This document shows, piece by piece, positions 7,791 through 16,257 of a DNA stretch of 64,000 nucleotides. The DNA is from JABCYV01 sp963696025 (lineage in GTDB: Bacteria; Acidobacteriota; Terriglobia; Terriglobales; Acidobacteriaceae): NCBI GenBank assembly GCA_963696025.1, contig CAVOII010000014.1, forward strand, positions 1,135,919-1,199,918, written 5' to 3'. A program made the position numbers and the translations under genes. The notes under the pieces were generated by a model that was not told the origin of the DNA, did not search any database, and saw only the letters and a list, made by a program, of their open reading frames with translations. The number at the start of each line of letters is the position of its first letter. Positions within the stretch are counted from its first letter, which is position 1.

Positions 7791-9490
7791 CATGTTTGCA
7801 GCACTCCCACCCTGAACTCCGGCACATCCGGATTCAGCGCCGCAGCTTCCAATGCTTGCGTGATAGCATCCCGCGTCTCCACCGGGTCTATGATCTTATC
7901 AATCCACAGACGTGCAGCTCCGTAACGCGGATCGGTCTGTTCGTCGTAAGTCTTCTTGACCGACTGGTACAGCTGCTTGCGCTCTTCGTCGCTCAGCTTG
8001 CGGCCGCTACGCTCGAGTTGTTTGATCTTGATCTCGACCAGCGTCCCGGCGGCGGAATCGCCACTCATCACTGCGTAGCGCGCGGTCGGCCAGGCAAACA
8101 CAAAGCGCGGATCGTAAGCCTTGCCACACATGGCGTAGTGCCCGGCGCCAAACGACCCACCCACAATGACGGTAATTTTCGGTACTACGGAGTTCGATAC
8201 TGCGTTCACCATTTTGGCGCCAGCTTTTATGATGCCGCTCCACTCCGCATCTCGCCCCACCATGAAGCCATTCACATCATGGAAGAACACGAGCGGTACC
8301 AGGTTCTGGTTGCAGTCCATGATGAAGCGTGCGGCTTTTTCCGCTGATTCCGTATAGATGACGCCGCCAAACTCAAGCCGCTTGTGGCCTTCGTGGTCCG
8401 TCGCTTGCGCGTGCAGCTTCTGGTTGGCTACGATGCCCACAGCGAATCCTCCAATTCGCGCATAGCCGCAGATCAGCGTCTTTCCATATTCTGGCTTGTA
8501 TTCGTCGAAGCGACTGCCATCCACAATGCGGGCAAGGATCTCCTTCATGTCATACGGACGCGCTGGGGAGGAATCATAGATCCCATAAATTTCCTCCGCC
8601 GCCAGCGCGGGTGGGTCCGGCTTGCGGCGGTCCCAGGGCGATTGCCGGCGATAGCCCCACTTCTCGACGATGGCGCGGATCCGCGCCAGGCAGGCTTCGT
8701 CGTTGGGCTCATGGAAATCCACCGTCCCGCTGATCGCCGAGTGCATAGCCGCTCCGCCCAGCTCATCCGCCGAAATCTTCTGTCCGATAGCCGCTTGCAC
8801 CAAGGCTGGCCCGGCAAGAAACAGCCCGCTGCCGTCAGTCATGAGCACGTGATCGCACATTACCGGGAGATAGCCTCCGCCGGCGACGCACATGCCCATG
8901 ATGGCCGCGATCTGGGAAATCCCCAAGGCCGACATCACGGCATTGTTGCGAAAGACGCGCCCAAAGTCGTCAGTATCCGGAAATACATCCTCCTGCAACG
9001 GAAGAAACACGCCGGCCGAGTCCACCAGGTAGACCGTTGGAATGCGATTTTCAATCGAGATGTTCTGGGCGCGTATAACTTTCTTTGCGGTCATGGGGAA
9101 AAACGCGCCTGCCTTGACGGTCGCGTCGTTGGCGATGATCATTACCAGCCGCGTATAGATCCGACCCAGCCCGGTGACCACACCCGCGGCCGGCGCTCCA
9201 CCCCACTCCTCGTACATGCCGTGCGCCGCATAGGCTCCTAGTTCAAAGAATGTACCAGAATCAACCAGCAGGTTGATCCGCTCGCGTGCCGTTAGTCGGC
9301 CTTTGCCGTGCTGGTTCTCAATGGCTTTTTCTCCGCCTCCTTCGCGAATTGCCTCCTCTTCATTGCGCACCTGCGAAACCAGGTCCGCCATGAAACGCAT
9401 GTTGGCTTCAAAGCGGGCGGAAGTCGGGTCCAGCCGTGATTCGAGGACGGGAGAAGTCGGAAGTCCGCCGGGATCGATGCGATTGGCCAT
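7790..9490 (-). CDS. Acyl-CoA carboxylase carboxyltransferase (beta) subunit, probable methylcrotonoyl-CoA carboxylase
   Basis: The 566-residue protein has the paired crotonase-like carboxyltransferase domains typical of MCC/PCC/GCC beta subunits. Recognisable segments are RERINLLVDSGTFFELG, the acyl-CoA binding NDATVKAGAFFPMTAKK, CVAGGGYLPVMCDHVLMTDG in the first half and VNAVSNSVVPKITVIVGGSF, GAGHYAMCGKAYDPRFVF in the second. It transfers carboxyl from biotin to an acyl-CoA. The adjacent HMG-CoA lyase and enoyl-CoA hydratase favour 3-methylcrotonoyl-CoA as substrate. The biotin-carrying alpha subunit is not in the window. Start ATG 9490. It is the first gene of the minus-strand block. Confidence 0.9.
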   Translation of the reverse strand: MANRIDPGGLPTSPVLESRLDPTSARFEANMRFMADLVSQVRNEEEAIREGGGEKAIENQHGKGRLTARERINLLVDSGTFFELGAYAAHGMYEEWGGAPAAGVVTGLGRIYTRLVMIIANDATVKAGAFFPMTAKKVIRAQNISIENRIPTVYLVDSAGVFLPLQEDVFPDTDDFGRVFRNNAVMSALGISQIAAIMGMCVAGGGYLPVMCDHVLMTDGSGLFLAGPALVQAAIGQKISADELGGAAMHSAISGTVDFHEPNDEACLARIRAIVEKWGYRRQSPWDRRKPDPPALAAEEIYGIYDSSPARPYDMKEILARIVDGSRFDEYKPEYGKTLICGYARIGGFAVGIVANQKLHAQATDHEGHKRLEFGGVIYTESAEKAARFIMDCNQNLVPLVFFHDVNGFMVGRDAEWSGIIKAGAKMVNAVSNSVVPKITVIVGGSFGAGHYAMCGKAYDPRFVFAWPTARYAVMSGDSAAGTLVEIKIKQLERSGRKLSDEERKQLYQSVKKTYDEQTDPRYGAARLWIDKIIDPVETRDAITQALEAAALNPDVPEFRVGVLQT

Positions 9491-9695
9491 GAATCGAGAA
9501 CTCGAAACCGTTTACGGTATACCAGCGGAGCCGGGCGACGCAATCACGTCGCCCCATGCCGGGACTCCCTCGATCGCAACTGGACACCACTGTTTCCCTT
9601 ACTTTCGTAATCCGATGCTCGCAGCCGGAGTTGCCGAAAGTCAATCCAGGGAACTTGCACGAGGTCACCCCGATCTAAGGGAGGGAAGGACAAAC

Positions 9696-10984
9696 TTGTT
9701 CCGCATCCACGTGGTGTTGATCACGTTCTTGCTGCTCATTGCTTTAGGTGTGGCGCAAGATACTCCTGCGGGTGATCGGGAAACGATTCGCCTATAGGTG
9801 CAGCAAGTGCAGGAGCTGCAAGAAAAGGTGAAGGCGCTGGAGGCAAACCAGGCGGCTGCGTCAGTCGAGGCGCAGCCCAGCCCAGCTCCCCAGAGCGCAT
9901 CACGTCCCGCGCAAGAGACGGTTGGGACGGCACAGATGCCGGCTGCCAACCACGACTTTCATGATTTGCGCTGTATCCGGTGGCTCGGCTTCGGTGAAGT
10001 CAACTATAAGGTGCTGGACCAGCGCCAGCCTGAACTGGGAACGTTTGGTTTTGTTCCCGGTTCAGCAGGCAATTTCTATACCGGAGACTTTGACCTTTTT
10101 CTTAGCTCCAAGCTCAGCGAGAAGGCCAGCGTGCTTTCTGAGATTGCGTTTGGCGAACGTAGCGCGCGACCTTCAGCGTAGACCTGGAGCGTTTCCTGCT
10201 AAAGTACGATTTCGACGACTACCTGAAGATGTCGTTTGGCCGATATCAAACCGGCATCGGCTACTACAACTCGGAGTTCCGGGGCGCCAAGTGGCTGCTG
10301 ACCACGGCAGACCGGCCACTGGTCATGGAATTCGCAAATGAAGGTGGTTTGTTACCCACGCAATCCGTGGGCCTCTCGATCACAGGTCTCGTCCCCTCGG
10401 GTAAGGTGGGATTGAACTATATTTTTGAATACGGATCGAGCTATACCGTCCGGCCCGACATCGATGGTTCAGGCAATTCAGATCAGGAGAATAACGGCAA
10501 CCATGTGCTTGCCGGGGCCTTCGTTCGCCCGGACTGGATTCCCGGCTTGCGGGTGGGCGGTTCCTTTTACCACGACAAGATCAGCCGCAGCGACGAGACG
10601 CCCGTTCTCCGGTTTGGTCAGACCGTCGTAAATGCTCATGCGATTTATGTGCACAATGGTATTGAGTTTCTCAACGAAGGTTTCCTCATTCGTCATTCGC
10701 TGGAGGGCAGTTATATTGTATACAACCAGCCCGCGTTCTATTCCCAGCTTTCCAGACAGTTTCACTGCCTCCGTCTCCGACTCCGTCCGTTTTTTCGCTA
10801 CCAGTATGTGAACGCAAACGGGGGCGGCTTCTTCAATGATGTGCGCCTGCGTTACGGTCCATCATTCGGCGCGCGCTACGACTTCAGCGACAACATCGCA
10901 TTCAAGACGCAACTTGACCACACCGTCCGCAAGGGCCTGCCCGACCTCAACGGCCTCCAACTGCAGTTGGTATTCGCGTTCTAA
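9696..10984 (+). pseudogene. Outer-membrane porin-like beta-barrel protein, broken by a stop and a frameshift
   Basis: A start at TTG 9696 follows a strong Shine-Dalgarno (GGAGGGAAGGA) and encodes a signal peptide (VVLITFLLLIALGVAQ). After about 33 codons an in-frame TAG (9795-9797) interrupts it. The same frame continues with a coiled coil (VQELQEKVKALEANQ) and the first barrel strands to 10181. The remaining barrel is in another frame, readable from about 10169 (TFSVDLERFLLKYDF) to the terminal LQLVFAF at 10984, which ends in the Phe usual for outer-membrane proteins. A one-base loss near 10155-10170 explains the shift. It precedes a small binding protein gene by 14 bases, suggesting a paired uptake system. 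Confidence 0.75.
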
Positions 10985-10998
10985 GGAGTGGAGACCGT

Positions 10999-11471
10999 AT
11001 GACAGCGAAATGGAGGGCGATTCTGGCGCTGAGTTTGCTGCCGGGCATGGTCAACACGCCCGCCGCTGCCCAGAAGGAAGATGTGGCTGTCATGGTCAAC
11101 GAGGACAACAAAGTAAGTACAATCTCCCCGGCCGAACTGCCCAAGGTTTTCGTTGGCGAAAAGCGATCCTGGGGGGTCGGCCAACCCATAAAACTGTTGG
11201 TCACGGGTCCTGGGACGCACGAGCGCAGCGTTTTGTTGAAATTTCTTGGCATGTCGGAGAGCGAATACAAGCAGTACTGGACCGCGCAGATATTCCGCGG
11301 CGAAGCCCAGGCCGAACCCATGATGCTGCCGTCCGTTGGCATGCAGATCGAGGCGCTCGGAGTCTTTGCCGGCGGCATCACTCTGGTGAGTGCAGCAAAG
11401 TCAAGCCCGGAATGAAAGTGCTCAAAGTGAACGGCTATCTGCCCGGCGAAGCAGGTTACCCCGTGCAGTGA
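10999..11471 (+). pseudogene. Small periplasmic binding-protein-like (PstS-like) protein, frameshifted near the 3' end
   Basis: ATG 10999 is preceded by AAGGAGTGGAG and encodes a signal peptide ending near NTPAAAQ. The mature part (ISPAELPKVFVGEKRSWGVG, TGPGTHERSVLLKFLGMSES, FAGGITLVSA) resembles short PBP-like proteins annotated as phosphate-binding domain proteins. Frame 1 stops at 11415. The expected C-terminus (VKPGMKVLKVNGYLPGEAG) is in the next frame and ends at 11471, so one base appears lost around 11390-11398. The residues removed are few, so the frame-1 product might still fold. It follows the broken porin gene closely. Confidence 0.65.
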
Positions 11472-11560
11472 ACCCAATTCGGCGGCCTCGATCCAGTGAA
11501 GTTTGTCGCTGGTCATTTCTCTCCCCACAGGATCGAGATCCTCCGCCTCAGTGTTCCTCG

Positions 11561-12292
11561 CTAAGCGCTACGTTCTATCCACCGGTCCAGGCGGCATCCA
11601 TCTTCCTCGAGCAGAAAACTTCCGACTCCGAAGCATTCCCCGAAGATGCCGTGTGACTCCGGATCCCGCGCCGCTCGCGTGATCCACTGTTTCCCCACCT
11701 CATATTGGCTAGCTGTAAACCATTTTTGTGGCAGCACCTCGACCAATCCCGCTCGCAGGTAGAAAATGTACAACGCGAACGCGGGATCATCCCTGCTCTT
11801 CGCGGAATAACTGGTGGGGACGATGAGTTCGTCCACGGTCCGCAGTTCCGGCGGTACCTCAATATTTTGAGTGGACGCCCCCAGCGCGGGTGGCTCAAAA
11901 TCGGCAAGAGGCGCGGTTGCGGAGTAAATACGTTCGCTGGATTGCTTGAACCATCCGGCAATCTCGGCGAGATCGAATTCTTTGAGCTGTTCGGGATCGA
12001 AGACCGTGAAGCGGATGCTGCGGCCCTCGGGACACCAAATGCCGAGATGCGACGGTGGCACGAGAAACGGGCGGCAGTAAGTGTTCAGTGCCAGTCGAGG
12101 TCGGTCTGGCTCCTGCTCGAGATTGAGCGAGACCAAATAGCTCAACGGACCATGGTCGCCGTGATGAATCCATGCGAATCGCTGACCGGCAGGTGAGTGG
12201 AGTGAGGGGAAAGTCTTCCAATACCATGGACTAGGTCCGACTGTACGGGCAAGCAGATCGAGCAGGCGGGTCGTGCTGATCTGGGACATCAA
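11561..12292 (-). CDS. Hypothetical protein, unknown family
   Basis: I do not recognise this 243-residue protein. It is soluble in appearance, rich in Trp, Pro and aromatic residues, and has no signal peptide or membrane segment. Notable stretches are WYWKTFPSLHSPAGQRFAWI, near residue 23, and FALYIFYLRAGLVEVLPQKW near residue 175. The reading frame is well supported: its start overlaps the stop of the B12-binding subunit gene by four bases (12289-12292), an arrangement of translational coupling. Co-expression with the B12-binding subunit is therefore likely, but that does not define a role. Confidence 0.65.
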   Translation of the reverse strand: MMSQISTTRLLDLLARTVGPSPWYWKTFPSLHSPAGQRFAWIHHGDHGPLSYLVSLNLEQEPDRPRLALNTYCRPFLVPPSHLGIWCPEGRSIRFTVFDPEQLKEFDLAEIAGWFKQSSERIYSATAPLADFEPPALGASTQNIEVPPELRTVDELIVPTSYSAKSRDDPAFALYIFYLRAGLVEVLPQKWFTASQYEVGKQWITRAARDPESHGIFGECFGVGSFLLEEDGCRLDRWIERSA

Positions 12293-12717
12293 CCAGCCGT
12301 GGGCACGCCGCGCGGCTTCACGTTCGCCCGGATGAAATTGACAATGTTGTCCATGGCAGTGCCCGGCTGAAAAATTGCGGCCACTCCGATTTTCTTGAGA
12401 TTGTCCACATCCTGATCGGGAATAATCCCTCCGACCACCAACAGCACATCGTCCATTTTGTTGTGCTTGAGCAAATCCATGACCCGCGGCACGATGGTGT
12501 TGTGCGCGCCGGAAAGAATCGACAGCCCGATGACGTGGACGTCTTCCTGCAGCGCCGCATTGACGATCATCTCCGGCGTTTGCCGCAGACCGGTATAGAT
12601 AACTTCCATGCCTGCGTCGCGTAAGGCCCGGGCGATCACCTTGGCGCCGCGGTCATGGCCGTCGAGTCCGGGCTTGGCTACCAGCACGCGGATTTTGGGG
12701 TCAGCGGTCGCCATCAT
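12289..12717 (-). CDS. Stand-alone cobalamin-binding subunit (methylmalonyl-CoA mutase C-terminal type)
   Basis: The 142-residue protein is a single B12-binding domain. It carries the base-off cobalamin signature DGHDRG (as DxHxxG; KPGLDGHDRGAKVIARAL), followed by SILSGAHNTIVPRV and VVGGIIPDQD that line the cofactor tail pocket. In split acyl-CoA mutases this is the small subunit that pairs with a catalytic TIM-barrel subunit. The catalytic subunit is not in this window, so the exact mutase (methylmalonyl-, isobutyryl- or ethylmalonyl-type) is open. It overlaps both neighbours, a small membrane protein upstream and an unknown protein downstream. The start is ATG 12717 or the next codon. Confidence 0.88.
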   Translation of the reverse strand: MMATADPKIRVLVAKPGLDGHDRGAKVIARALRDAGMEVIYTGLRQTPEMIVNAALQEDVHVIGLSILSGAHNTIVPRVMDLLKHNKMDDVLLVVGGIIPDQDVDNLKKIGVAAIFQPGTAMDNIVNFIRANVKPRGVPTAG

Positions 12718-12883
12718 TCTTCAATTTTGCACTCATTTCTCGCAGAATGGGAGACACGATCAACCAAGCCACGATGGTCATAAAGGCGGCTTGACCCCAT
12801 TCAAGAATGTCCCAGCTGCGCCGGCCGATTAGTATGCCGATATTGATTCCGAGGCAAAGGACGATGAACAGGGCAGAGGGCAT
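12701..12883 (-). CDS. Small membrane protein, unknown function
   Basis: The 60-residue product has two probable membrane helices (ALFIVLCLGINIGILIG and AAFMTIVAWLIVSPIL) separated by a short charged loop, RRSWDILEWGQ. The reading frame overlaps the start of the B12-binding subunit gene by 17 bases, as in compact operons. No family is recognised. The hydrophobic pattern and the overlap support a real gene, but the short length keeps confidence moderate. Confidence 0.5.
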   Translation of the reverse strand: MPSALFIVLCLGINIGILIGRRSWDILEWGQAAFMTIVAWLIVSPILREMSAKLKNDGDR

Positions 12884-13002
12884 TGTCCACCACTTGATGT
12901 TCGGCTTGCGCCGACCCTCCAGGAGCTCAAACAGGCCACATTATAAGCCCAGATTGGCTTCGCACCTCGTACGGCTTTGGGCGTTCCCATGCCCACAAGT
13001 TA

Positions 13003-13608
13003 TCACACCCCAGGAGTTTTTAAATCCAGACTTCGCCACAAGTACCAGCACGCGATCGACCGATACGGCTCCCATAGTTTGGCGATCTTCTCCATCTGCT
13101 CCGGTTTAGGCATCTTGCGTTTCTTGTAGTGCTTCCTCATGGCCATCTGGATACCGAAGTCTCCCGTGGGCAGCACATTCGGGCGCCGCAGCGTGAACAT
13201 CAGGAACATGTGGGCTGTCCACACGCCCACTCCTTTGACCTGAGTCAGATGCTTAATGACTTCTTCGTCCGACAGGTTCGGCAATCGTGAGAAGTCGAGT
13301 TCGCCGCGGGAGGCCCGTTGGGCCATGTCTTTCAGGTAAGACGACTTCTGCTTTGACAAACCCACCGAACGCAGTTGAGCGTCGGTCAGCTTGAGTATGC
13401 CTTCGGGCCTAAGCGGCTCTCCTGCCAGCGCTGCCAGGCGCTTGAAAATCGTTACTGCGGCTTTCCCGTTTAGCTGCTGGTAGACGATGGCTTCTGCCAG
13501 GCTATGGAACTCCGGCAGGCCGAATTCCATGCGGCATGGTCCCACGCGCTCGATGATGGCGCGAAGCACGGGATCCGATTTCTTCAGATGAGTTACAGCG
13601 CGACGCAT
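13003..13608 (-). CDS. DNA-3-methyladenine glycosylase II-like (HhH-GPD) protein
   Basis: The 201-residue protein has the HhH-GPD fold of the AlkA branch: AEAIVYQQLNGKAAVTIFKR, then the helix-hairpin-helix LTQVKGVGVWTAHMFLMF near residues 120-137 and the catalytic aspartate in LPTGDFGIQ shortly after. It lacks the C-terminal iron-sulfur cysteines of Nth/MutY and the N-terminal extra domain of E. coli AlkA, so it fits the compact glycosylases that excise alkylated purines. It would act on chromosomal DNA in base excision repair. It is monocistronic. Confidence 0.9.
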   Translation of the reverse strand: MRRAVTHLKKSDPVLRAIIERVGPCRMEFGLPEFHSLAEAIVYQQLNGKAAVTIFKRLAALAGEPLRPEGILKLTDAQLRSVGLSKQKSSYLKDMAQRASRGELDFSRLPNLSDEEVIKHLTQVKGVGVWTAHMFLMFTLRRPNVLPTGDFGIQMAMRKHYKKRKMPKPEQMEKIAKLWEPYRSIACWYLWRSLDLKTPGV

Positions 13609-13804
13609 AACTGCTCCGGCGAAAGAATATTAGAACACGACGGACTCCGACGCAGTACGTTGCGCAGTTGGAGAACCTCGCTATCGCCAATTTCGTTCTA
13701 AAAAATCAATCACTTGACACGTAACTTGAGTAACATTGGTTGCCCAGCGATGCCATGCTACGCTCCTGCTACTAGTAAGAAAATCAGCAGTTTCCGGGGA
13801 GCGA

Positions 13805-13999
13805 ATGCTTCGCCGCTGGTGCGCCTGCCTGCTCGTATTGTTTTCGTCGGTCGCATACGCCGATGCCGAGCCCAATTGGACTGGGGATGCGCCGAAGAGT
13901 CCCTCAACCAGACTCCCGGTGACGACCGCTACCCTGGAGCAGGCCCTGGTAGTACCTCAATTCCGCGGCAACCTGGTCAGTCAAGCGCCGCAGCCCTAG
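13805..13999 (+). CDS. Small secreted protein of unknown function
   Basis: ATG 13805 follows a good Shine-Dalgarno (GGGGAG, 4 bases spacing) and encodes 64 residues with a clear signal peptide (MLRRWCACLLVLFSSVAYA, cleavage before DAEP). The mature part is about 45 residues, rich in Pro, Thr and Gln (TGDAPKSPSTRLPVTTATLE). It ends 17 bases before the start of the cyclase-like gene and may be co-transcribed with it. The longer frame of the cyclase-like gene across this stretch reads as non-protein-like sequence. I do not recognise a family. Confidence 0.5.
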   Translation: MLRRWCACLLVLFSSVAYADAEPNWTGDAPKSPSTRLPVTTATLEQALVVPQFRGNLVSQAPQP

Positions 14000-14016
14000 A
14001 AGAAAAACGATCCGTC

Positions 14017-16239
14017 ATGCCACGTTTTCCCATTTTCAAACTCGGAGCTGCGGAGGACATACAGCCTCCCTCACTTACTGGGTATACTCCCGCGCTTTCC
14101 TTGGAAGGCCTGCAACTGGGCGTGGATAACCTACGGCATGACGTCCACCTGAGTCCCCGATTCGTGGAACAGGCACGTCTCCATGTTGCCCGCCTGATCG
14201 CACGCCACGGTGACATAGAAGGGTTATTGGCGGCAGAATCTCCGGAAAGAACACAGAGCAATCACTTCATAAAATCATCTCCGGCCATGAAGACGCCGGC
14301 CAAAGCCAGCGCGGCGGAACTGAAGCCCCTTCTGGCGGAAGTGCACGTAGCCGGACTGACCCGTGCCAAGGCAGCAGAAAATCTGGCGGTCGATCTGCTC
14401 GTACGCTTGGCCATCATTAAGTTTTTAAGGGTCGAACTGAATGCGCAGTTCGCGCAGATGCTGGAACGCGGCCGCATGATGCTCAAGAGTTACGAGGGAG
14501 TTCGGCAGCAGAAAGCGCTGGAGTACCGTGAGAGGATTGCGGCCTTTCAAGTAGCCAAAAAGATCATCCTTCGCAAGGCCGGGCAAGAGCTGTTTCGCAT
14601 CCTGCGGGAAATCGAGAAGGAAACCCTGGCGCGAATGCGCCGTTCCCTCTTTGGCAACCGTGGAGAAGCTGAGTACCGGCTCTTCTTGAACCCCCTCATC
14701 TTCACCGAAGATGGCCGCGACGCGTACCTCAACGCCGAGCACTACGTGATGTTAGGGAATTTTGACCGCGATCCTGATCGATTCTCTAATATCCGAAGTC
14801 TGGCCTCTGAATTCCTCCGAGCCTTGAACCTGGGGCCTGAAATTGAGCGAGAGGGTGTACTGGACGGTTGGCTCAGCGTGCCAGAAAATGCGCAGCAGTT
14901 AGTTGCGGCCGGCAATCCGGACGACTCCACGTTGGAAGGCCGCTCTCAGAAAGGGCGACTCGCTGCCTGGACTGAACTGCTCGAACGCGAAGGCGCGATG
15001 GACCACGTGGTCGCTTCCTATGAAGTGGTGCCATTGTTGGCTGAATACTCGCCCCGCATCAACGCCCAACAACTGAAAAACGGCCTGATCTCACGCGAAG
15101 AGCGCGATCGCGTGGAAAAGCTGATCGAACAGCATGGCAAACTATCATCCGACAGTCTTTGCGCGGCAATGAACCGAGTGACGGGCTGTCGCGGGGCCGA
15201 TCGAACCAAGATGGCAGGACGTTTTCTGCGGGACTTCCTGCGTTATCACCGCGACTTGCGGCGGCTGGAAGCGCTGAATGAAGCCTTGGACAGCGTTAAC
15301 CTGATCGGCAATCAGAAAATGCGGGAACTCTCCGCCATGAATGGCACGCTCTACGATTTTCTTTTGCCGGAAGAGCAGAAGCCTACCGAAGACAAGGTTC
15401 TTCGCCACGTAGTCCTGAAGGCGGATGTGCGGGATTCTTCCCGCTTGACTCGATCGCTGCTGGAGCGGGGAATGAACCCGGCTTCCTATTTCAGCCTGAA
15501 TTTCTACGATCCGGTCAACAAACTGCTCGCCAAGTATGGCGCCAGCAAAGTTTTCCTGGAAGGCGATGCGATCATTCTGGCGCTTCTTGAGCGCGAAGGA
15601 GAATCCAGCCTGGCGGTGGGCCGGGCTTGCGTGCTGGCGCGGGAGATCATTGAAATCGTACGCGGATACAATCAGTTGCTGGAGCGCGCCGGATTGCCGA
15701 CGCTGGAGCTGGGAGTTGGCGTTTCATTCCAGGATTCCGCGCCCATGTACCTGATGGATGGTGAACAGCGGATCATGATTTCCGATGCGTTGAATGAAAG
15801 CGACCGCTTATCCTCCTGCAGCAAGCGGGTGCGTAAAGCCATCGAGCGGATGGAAAGCCCGTTCAACGTTTATGCCTTTCAGACCGTAGATGATGCAGAT
15901 GCCGGTGAGAGTCCAGACGACTTCATCATGAAGTACAACCTGAATGGCATCCGGATAAGCGAAGCGGCGTTTCATCGGCTGGAGCGTGAGATTTCGCTGG
16001 AACCATGCCAGCTTGAATTACCCGAACTTTGGGGTAGCGAAGGATTTCGGCTATACAGCGGATTGGTACCATTGGGTAACGATATCTTCCGGAAGATCCT
16101 GCTGCGCGCCAGCCGCATCCCGCAAGTCGTTCCGCACAATTTTTCGCTGCAGCACTGGACTGAGCGCTGGTATTACGAGGTATGCTCGAATCCCTCGGTT
16201 TATTCCGCTCTGGAAGCAAAAGCCGCGGCCGGAAAATAG
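14017..16239 (+). CDS. Large protein with a C-terminal class III nucleotidyl-cyclase-like domain
   Basis: Starting at ATG 14017 gives 740 residues; the 101 extra upstream codons look non-coding. The first about 450 residues are mostly helical and not recognised. From residue 465 to 610 the sequence follows the class III cyclase pattern: KADVRDSSRLT with metal-site D470, EGDAIILALLE with metal-site D517, and SDALNESDRLSS with the N593/R597 pair that stabilises the transition state. The lysine that usually precedes the second motif and reads adenine is Phe here (FLEGD). So the metal centre looks intact, but the nucleotide preference is unclear and activity unproven. Confidence 0.6.
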   Translation: MPRFPIFKLGAAEDIQPPSLTGYTPALSLEGLQLGVDNLRHDVHLSPRFVEQARLHVARLIARHGDIEGLLAAESPERTQSNHFIKSSPAMKTPAKASAAELKPLLAEVHVAGLTRAKAAENLAVDLLVRLAIIKFLRVELNAQFAQMLERGRMMLKSYEGVRQQKALEYRERIAAFQVAKKIILRKAGQELFRILREIEKETLARMRRSLFGNRGEAEYRLFLNPLIFTEDGRDAYLNAEHYVMLGNFDRDPDRFSNIRSLASEFLRALNLGPEIEREGVLDGWLSVPENAQQLVAAGNPDDSTLEGRSQKGRLAAWTELLEREGAMDHVVASYEVVPLLAEYSPRINAQQLKNGLISREERDRVEKLIEQHGKLSSDSLCAAMNRVTGCRGADRTKMAGRFLRDFLRYHRDLRRLEALNEALDSVNLIGNQKMRELSAMNGTLYDFLLPEEQKPTEDKVLRHVVLKADVRDSSRLTRSLLERGMNPASYFSLNFYDPVNKLLAKYGASKVFLEGDAIILALLEREGESSLAVGRACVLAREIIEIVRGYNQLLERAGLPTLELGVGVSFQDSAPMYLMDGEQRIMISDALNESDRLSSCSKRVRKAIERMESPFNVYAFQTVDDADAGESPDDFIMKYNLNGIRISEAAFHRLEREISLEPCQLELPELWGSEGFRLYSGLVPLGNDIFRKILLRASRIPQVVPHNFSLQHWTERWYYEVCSNPSVYSALEAKAAAGK

Positions 16240-16257
16240 AACGATGACGTTCGCTAA

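Noticed and set aside
8384..9241. 285-residue plus-strand ORF opposite the carboxylase gene
   Set aside because: It is a shadow of the conserved carboxyltransferase frame and has no protein-like pattern of its own.
9795..9797. TAG in the porin-like gene as a recoded codon
   Set aside because: A second, independent frameshift in the same gene makes pseudogenisation or error the simpler explanation.
13714..14016. N-terminal extension of the cyclase-like ORF
   Set aside because: The added 101 residues are not protein-like and overlap a better-supported small secreted ORF with a ribosome site at 13805.
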